This document shows, piece after piece, positions 57,640-64,000 of a stretch of 64,000 nt of DNA. Position 1 is the stretch's first letter. Every line of letters starts with the position of its first letter. The stretch comes from Welwitschia mirabilis. Taxonomy: Eukaryota > Gnetophyta > Gnetopsida > Welwitschiales. The notes under the pieces are model-generated. The model was not told the DNA's origin and searched no databases. It saw nothing but the letters and a program-made list of their open reading frames with translations. The DNA lies in NCBI GenBank assembly GCA_051453625.1, contig JBOZIK010000001.1, positions 130,268,790 through 130,332,789 on the forward strand, read 5' to 3'. Both the position numbers and the translations under genes were made by a program.

Positions 57640-58900
57640 AATACTCTATTTTGTGAATATTACTAATTACTTAGTCTCTAAAACTTTTCCTTCCCACTAA
57701 ACCATTTATGCTAAAAAGAGGTTCTTGAGCCAAGTTAAATATTTCTTCTGGAATAGTCCATACCTTTTTAAATACTATTTGGATCAAGTCATTTAGAAAT
57801 ATGTCCCTCAAACTGATGTTTAAGACATACTTAAACACTGCCATTCTAAGGCTTATGGGAGTCACTAATTAGTTAATAAGATTGTAACAAGAATCCTCCA
57901 ATTAAGTTTTTATTGGCTGTAAATTTTTAAAGACTTAAATTTTTACTGTAAGTTTTGTAATAACTATCAAAGATTTGGAAGTCTTTCTTATAAATAAATG
58001 ATGCCCTTAAATTCCGTCCTTGTGATTGAATCCTTTAACATATGGAGAATCGATTTCCAAGATCCTTATCCATCATCTAATGGATATTAACACATTCTTA
58101 TTTGTGTCAAATATGTAACTAAATGGGTAAAATCTTTTTCTTATTAAAGAAATGATGCTAAAATGGTAGTGGGTCAAATCTTTTTCTTATCAAACAAATG
58201 ATGCTAAAATTGTAGTTTGATTCTTTAAAAAGAATGTTTTAACTCATTTTAGCTATCCACATGTTTTAATTAGAAATGAAGGAATACACTTTTATAATAA
58301 AATATTCAATAATGTTCTTGCTAAATATGGAGTTACACATAAAGTAACCACACATTATCACCCACACATAAGTGGCTAAGTTGAGGTTACAAATTGGGAA
58401 CTTAAGAAAATCCTTCAAAAAGTAGTAAGCTCATCATGAAAATACTAGTCCTTCAAACTTAATGATGTCATATAGGCATACCGCACTGCTTATAAAACAC
58501 CCTTAGAAATGTCACCTTTTCGATTATTTTATGATAAGCATAGGGCTTACTAGGCAATCAAGAATATGAACTTAGACTTAGAGATTGAAAATAAAAATAG
58601 GGTCATACAACATAAGAAACAAGACAAAATTAGAAATGATACCTATGACAACATGAGAATAAATAAGGATAAGATGAAAAGGTTTCATTATTAACATATC
58701 CTTAGAAAAACTTTTTAGGAGGAAGAAATAATCTTGCTATATAACTCACAATTACATCTTTTTCCAAGAAAACTAGTAACTAAGTGGAAAGAACCCTTAC
58801 TAATAAAAATGGTTTTACTCCATAGAGTTATTCTCATTGAAAATCCCAAAAATAATTAACTCCTTAAATTTAATGGACACCATCTAAAGCATTATCACTC
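57640..58900 (+). pseudogene. Integrase of Athila #4
   Basis: Zinc-binding traces HCHSKAYGSH lie at about 57,836-57,866. The core has WRIDFQDPYPSSNG at about 58,038-58,080 (first Asp kept), KYVTKWVKSF, LIRNEGIHFYNKIF at about 58,267-58,308 where the second catalytic Asp is Asn, and YHPHISG.VEVTNWELKKIL with the Glu region. A 46-bp direct duplication at 58,130-58,216 repeats part of the core and shifts the frame. The tail (SQLHLFPRKLVTKWKEPLLI-like, about 58,747-58,805) is Athila-type without chromodomain. Confidence 0.88.
58130..58216 (+). repeat. 46-bp tandem duplication within the Athila #4 integrase
   Basis: AAATCTTTTTCTTAT.AAA.AAATGATGCTAAAAT.GTAGT occurs at 58,130-58,170 and again at 58,176-58,216, with a few differences. 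Confidence 0.9.
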
Positions 58901-60275
58901 ACCCCACCACTCTTTTAAACCTTGTCATTCACTAAATTCATTATCAAATTACTTCATCAAAACCATAAACCATCCACTCAAACTATTAATCCATGAGTTT
59001 ATAAGACTTACTGATCTAGGTTAAAAGCCCTTAAAACAAAAATTAATAATAAGCAACCATCTTATCATCTAAGTAATGGTTAAAATCCAGTTTACTTATG
59101 GGTTTTTTAGGGAAATAATGCTTATTTTGAGTAGGTTAATTAAGAATGCATTATTTTAGAATCTCTAGTTTTGGAAAAACGTTTATGAAAAGATGATATT
59201 TACCTTCACATATGCTCTTTAAGTAAAAAGCCTTTATTTGTGATAAGATTTGTCTTCACTAGGATAATAAAACAATGACCCCCTAAGAGTGCATAAAAAA
59301 TGACTATGGGAAGATAAAGAAAAGAAAATATTATGTCTCTTCTCTAAAGGCATATATTATTAGTCACTTAGTTAAGTTTAGTTAACTACAATGGGGCTAT
59401 GAATGCCTACTGGCAATGTAGATTTAATGATTTATTTGTGACATGTTCAACTGCATTAGGGTTATAAACACTTGCTGGTAATGTCACACTAATTTCTACA
59501 TAATACAACATGCTTAACTTTATTAGTAGAAAATATTGTAACACTAGATGCTCGATGTGATTTAAAGGCATAATACTAAGGGCATAAACAAAGGTAGAAA
59601 TAGAAAATAAAGGAATAAAAAATGGGAATTGAAGGTCTTATATGAAACATTGTCTCTTAACTTTCATACTTAGGATTTGCATTAATTCCTTAGATCCATA
59701 TGGGTTACTTAGCCAAAAGTTAACTTGGTTGATAAAGCGATCCACTAAAAAATACAAAAATATAATAAAGGATTGATAACTTAGGATAGTTTACTTATTT
59801 ATTCATTAGTTTCTGATTTTACTTCATTCATGCGTTTTCCATCTCATTTGCCTCACATTACTTCACTATATTCCACTTCATATCATTTTCATGAGACTTA
59901 ACTCATAAGGCAGTAACCATTTTTATGAATAGTTTTTCCACTTAGCATATGTATAGTTGTAAATAGCTAGTCTTTTTTTTTTTTCCCTTATCTTAATTTT
60001 ATTTTCAATAAAATAACTCATTATGATCTATCTATGCCTATAGTAACTTAACATTTTCACCATAAAATTTGAGGACAAAGTTGATTTTTTGGTTAGGAAG
60101 TATGGCATCACAATTTTTACTTTTTTTTTTTTTGCTTTAATGCCTTAATTACATAAAACTGGTTATAAAATTTTCAAGCTATACCATTCACATAGTTAGT
60201 GTTCTTTTGACACAAAGAGGTTTTCCATATTTAACCATTTTTTATCGACTTCTTTCTAAGGCAATAGTAAAAGAC
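58900..60275 (+). other. 3' region of Athila #4, no clear ORF
   Basis: Between integrase and 3' LTR. A short repeated phrase (GGG.TATGAATGCCTACTGGCAATG at about 59,394 and GGGTTATAAACACTTGCTGGTAATG at about 59,458) is visible. No extra ORF like that of Athila A is recognised. Confidence 0.55.
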
Positions 60276-60286
60276 TAGTTAGGGGA
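60276..60286 (+). other. Polypurine tract of Athila #4
   Basis: AGTTAGGGGA-type sequence directly before LTR start TGTCTTAACATG. Confidence 0.6.
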
Positions 60287-61540
60287 TGTCTTAACATGTA
60301 AAAATTGACATTTATATCAAGTGTTATAGGCTAATTTATTATAAATGAAGACATTAATTTAATTGTTTTAATCATAAAATTTGTCTTTTTTTTAAAAAAT
60401 AAAATTAAATGTTATGTTTTTCTCCATATTGAACTATAGATATTTAAGCCACTTTTGGAATACATGGTAGAAGACAGATTCAATTTTGCATAAAACAATA
60501 GTGCTAAATGGAGACATGATGTGTGACACATAGTAGAAGAAATTGAAGACACAAATAGAGTCATGTAAAGGTGTCACTGGAGAGATGTGGTAATAGAATT
60601 AGTTAGTAGAGAATTTGGTTCTAAAGGCCACATGTTGAACTCATCATGATGAAGACTTCACCAAATGCTACATGATGAATACTCCATTAAACACTACCTA
60701 ATGGTCTCCACCAAATGATACAAGACAAAAATATTATTTACCTAATGCTATATGATGAAGATTCTACCTAATGATACAAGCCAAAAGTTATAACCACTCG
60801 TCACCCTTATCTGTCCCTATAAAAGGGCCTTAAACCCTTTATTTTATTCATCTTTGCCTTAGAGAAATTGGAGACTTTGGAGCATCGACTTGTGATGGAT
60901 TTTTAGGCAACTCTTTGGGAGAGTGAGCTAGTATTTAAGGATTACTAAGGAGTTCTTACTACTTCCTTCTTTCTTTATTATAAAGTTATCATTTTTGTAA
61001 TGCAAAAGTTGTTTTTCTTTGAATCTTGATTTATGAGTATTATCATAATTTAGATGCTTAGATAAGTTCTTTAATTATCAAGTTTAATTTAGTTGTGTAA
61101 ATTCCTCTTTATTACTTAGTCATTTAATTTCATAGATCTTGAGTACTTTACAGACCCTTACATTCTATTATTATTTAAGATTAAACTATTAGTTGAATTC
61201 ACTATTTATCATATGATCGATGAGATTCCCATGAATTAGACAAAAAGAAATTAATAGTTTTTATTATTTTGCAAGAAGGCAATTTGATAACTTTGGAGTG
61301 AAGGATTGTTAAGGACAAATCAGTGATACCTTAGAGCTATTTTACTTTCCTACTCTCATAGATGAATTTTAAACTTAATTCTAAATTTGATCTTTTATTC
61401 TCTTTTATTTTCCCTTTGTAACTTGCATTAAGATTAAAGTTAGTGCAATTATAGCTAATATCCAATGTTATCTCTAAGGAATAACAATACTAGATGTTGT
61501 ACTTAGTTTAAATTTAAGACATTGTACTACAAGTTAATCA
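60287..61540 (+). repeat. 3' LTR of Athila #4
   Basis: Begins TGTCTTAACATG, ends AAGTTAATCA, and aligns with the 5' LTR. TATAAAAGGG at about 60,820 is its likely TATA box. The base after 61,540 returns to Tekay-like LTR sequence (CTTAACAATTATGC). Confidence 0.9.
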
Positions 61541-62888
61541 CTTAACAATTATGCTTGAGCTATACTTTCTTTTATTTACCTTCTTTGCACTAATCCATGG
61601 ATATTTTCATATGAGCATTGAAAAATGTTTGTAGGATTAACATAGCTCTAGGTATGTTTTAGTTTTTTTTAAGTACATTATTAAGATGTGATTTGATACA
61701 TTTTATATATTTTTATTATTATTGAAAATACAAAAAATAATATTTCCTTTATTTAGATAGAAAATAAAAGAATGTTTCCTTTATCTAGATTTTCATTATT
61801 GTAATCTTGAATATAGAGACATTCTTGTATGTTTGTTTTTTTTTTTTTTTTTAATGTTTGTTTCTATAAAATGAACTTAATGATGATTAGAATTATTACA
61901 ACTAAGGAAATAATCCATTAAATATTTGCATTAGATAGAATTGTATGCATGCATTTATGTGGTATATTCATCAAATTGGACTAAATCAAGATGATTGTAA
62001 TAATGTTCACACTCACACTCAAATTTTGTTATCACAGTGGGTTACTTTGAATTTTTTTAATAATACCCTTTTAAAAGTGGATTTTATTATCACTCTTCTA
62101 TGCTTCCCATGTATGAACTTACTTCGACTTAGTATCTCAAGCCATTAGCATCAATGGATTGTGTTATACCATTCGGAGATGCCTCAAGAAAGCATGGGTC
62201 ATTTGTAAGAATGCATCCACCTCACTACCACTTGTCACCTATATTAGGGGAATTTTGAGATGAAGCGAAATCCTATGGAGTTAAGCCCTACCATGTTTAT
62301 ATAGTTTAGAACCTGAAGTAGATCTAACTCACATATGGAGGATGGTCAGATATCAAGTTGGAATGCGATTAATTAAAGTTACAACATCCTATTATATTGG
62401 TTAGGTATTATCTTTAAACTTATCTATGTATTTTTATAATAAGTTTATATCTCCTCAACTNNNNNNNNNNNNNNNNNNNNNNNNNNNNNNNNNNNNNNNN
62501 NNNNNNNNNNNNNNNNNNNNNNNNNNNNNNNNNNNNNNNNNNNNNNNNNNNNNNNNNNNNTATGTATTTTTATAATAAGTTTATATCTCCTCAACTATTC
62601 ACAAGATATCTTTTATGTGATAAAAAAAAACAAAGAAATGGAGGAAACAAACTTATGATATAATTATTATTTGTAAATTAAAATAATCTAGAAATTAATT
62701 ATGGTAAACATATAATATTAGTATGATTTATTTTTCTTAAAATATAAAAATAGTAATAAAGGAATAAGTAAAACTTAATCTAAGGTTCTATCATATCTAT
62801 TAGAGAATAATATTAAAGAAGAAGAAAGAGAAAAGAAAACATATATATATATAGTCTTAATTAGGATAAGAGAAGATAGGGTATCATA

Positions 62889-62893
62889 CTATA
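62889..62893. repeat. Target-site duplication CTATA of the solo LTR, right copy
   Basis: Exact match to 49,423-49,427. Confidence 0.87.
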
Positions 62894-63220
62894 GCCTTAG
62901 AACATTAAGCTAAATCAATTTCTACATGTCATTAGGAAACCTACACTTGTAGAGTACTATCATTTATATCATACAACTCTCTTACTACCTTTTAAAGATT
63001 AGTTAATGATATCTACTAAGACACGTTAAAAAGATCATTAAAAGTGTTTATATATTACTTTTTAACCTTTTCAAATTATATTGATGAATCATTAAATAAG
63101 TTTAAAAATATGTAATAAGAAATAATTAAAACTTACTTATTTTAATAGTTAACTAATCATAATAAAATAAATTGTATTAGGACATAACATGTTTACTAGA
63201 AGGATAGAAATAGATGAGCA
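62894..63220 (+). pseudogene. RT C-terminal half of Athila #3
   Basis: Directly after the duplication the frame of the left half resumes: ALEH.AKSISTCH.ETYTCRVLSF, SYNSLTTF and then LKVFIYYFLTFSNYIDESLNKF at about 63,030-63,100. The catalytic block reads FIYYF where FIDDF is expected, so both Asp are Tyr. GHNMFTRRIEIDEQKVKLIKD follows at about 63,184-63,247. Confidence 0.85.
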
Positions 63221-64000
63221 AAAAGTTAAATTAATCAAAGATATTTAGTCCTATACTAAACTAATAAAACTTATATCTTTTTTAGAACATGTAGAATATT
63301 AATTATTGGCTTTAATGAGATAGCTAAACCTTTTAGCAACGTGGTATAAAATAATGTAGATTAAGAATGAACACTTAAACGTTAAGAAATTATTCAAATC
63401 TCTAATTTTATAAGGATCTAACTAAGATAAATTATTTCATATTCATGATTAATGCTTCTAACTTTATAATTGAAGTAGCTTTAGGATGAAAAGATAATGA
63501 TAATAAATCATATCCTATGGCCTATATAATAAAAAGATTAAATGCTTCACAAAAGAGCTATATAGTAATAGAAAAAGGTATGTTAGTTATTGTAATGGCT
63601 TTAAAAAAAAATTAAGCATTACATTTTAGGATATAAAGTCAAAATCCACACCAATTATGTTTTATAAAGTTTCTATTAAATAAGAAAGAGATAAACTAAA
63701 ACATCATTAGAGGGATTCTATTAATGAAGGAGTTTGATTTAAAAATAATTGCTAGAATAGGAGAAAAAAGTAATAGTGGATCACTTATCTATAGTAGATT
63801 TTTTCTAAGAAAAATGAGTCCTTTAACATTAGAGGTGATTTTTTTATTAAATATCAATTAAGAATTTAGTGTTGGATTTAGAGATAAGGCCCAAGAATTT
63901 GAAAATGATTATAACAATGAATATCTTTGTTTTGCGTTATGATGAGGGGTTGAATTACCCTCATTATATAATGAAAATAGGTGATATTAGGTATCAAAAG
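63220..64000 (+). pseudogene. RT connection and RNase H of Athila #3, cut by window end
   Basis: Traces read SFLEHVEY, KLFHIHD, ASNFIIEVAL, SYPMAYIIKRLNASQKSYIVIEK (about 63,510-63,575), KHYILGYKVKIHTNYVL and LLNKKEIK. These are RNase H blocks with frame changes. Integrase would lie beyond the window. Confidence 0.8.

Larger units (their letters stand above)
51400..61540 (+). mobile_element. Athila #4, Ty3/gypsy
   Basis: Paired LTRs, tRNA-Asp PBS, gag, protease, RT, RNase H, integrase and a non-coding 3' region in standard order. It is inserted in the solo LTR; its right flank CTTAA corresponds to an unoccupied CTTAA at 12,681-12,685 of the other LTR copy. The left end lies inside the N gap, so its start is approximate. 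It is the best-preserved protease region in the window, but pol is broken. Confidence 0.88.
49428..62888 (+). mobile_element. Solo LTR of the Tekay-like family, split by Athila #4
   Basis: It starts TGTCATATCCCAT and ends GGTATCATA, matching the ends of the LTR at 10,416-14,453, and is flanked by CTATA duplications inside a single RT gene. There is no internal region of its family, so it is a solo LTR left by LTR-LTR recombination. Its own sequence is 49,428-50,955 and 61,541-62,888; the middle is Athila #4. A 100-N gap with duplicated flank lies at 62,461-62,560. Confidence 0.88.

Overview
This is AT-rich, gap-containing plant nuclear DNA. I found no intact host gene. Nearly everything recognisable is decayed LTR retrotransposon of the Ty3/gypsy superfamily: Athila-type elements (primer-binding sites matching tRNA-Asp) and two chromoviruses (one with a chromodomain and very long LTRs of Tekay/Del type, one with short LTRs and a tRNA-iMet primer site). 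Those lineages point to a flowering plant; the species cannot be told from the sequence. Coding regions are broken by many stops, most of which are what C-to-T decay of Gln, Arg and Trp codons would give.

Layout. 1-73 is a CT microsatellite. About 74-7,000 is Athila #1 on the minus strand: integrase, RNase H/RT, protease, gag, PBS and 5' LTR read from left to right. About 7,100-14,453 is the Tekay-like chromovirus on the plus strand, with most of RT deleted, a chromodomain at about 10.2-10.3 kb and a 4-kb 3' LTR. 14,454-15,994 holds no recognised gene.

16,000-45,536 is a second chromovirus with target duplication ATGAT. It is split by Athila A (20,871-41,216, duplication ATATG), which is itself split by a non-autonomous Athila relative, B (30,145-37,052, duplication ATCAT). 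This is a three-level nest in which every insertion boundary can be read to the base. The 5' internal part of this chromovirus (16.6-19.1 kb) carries the remains of an unrecognised antisense gene with plausible splice sites and a TATA box, followed by about 1 kb of degenerate tandem repeat.

45,542-48,330 is featureless AT-rich DNA. From about 48.4 kb to the window end is Athila #3 on the plus strand. Its RT is interrupted between two codons by a solo LTR of the Tekay-like family (49,428-62,888, duplication CTATA), and that LTR is split by Athila #4 (about 51.5-61,540).

The nesting gives relative ages: chromovirus > A > B, and Athila #3 > Tekay solo LTR > Athila #4. None of the elements looks able to move by itself. 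Several N gaps are flanked by near-identical direct repeats and are probably assembly artefacts. I found no tRNA, rRNA, CRISPR or other defined system. The most unusual item is the antisense multi-exon gene inside the chromovirus.
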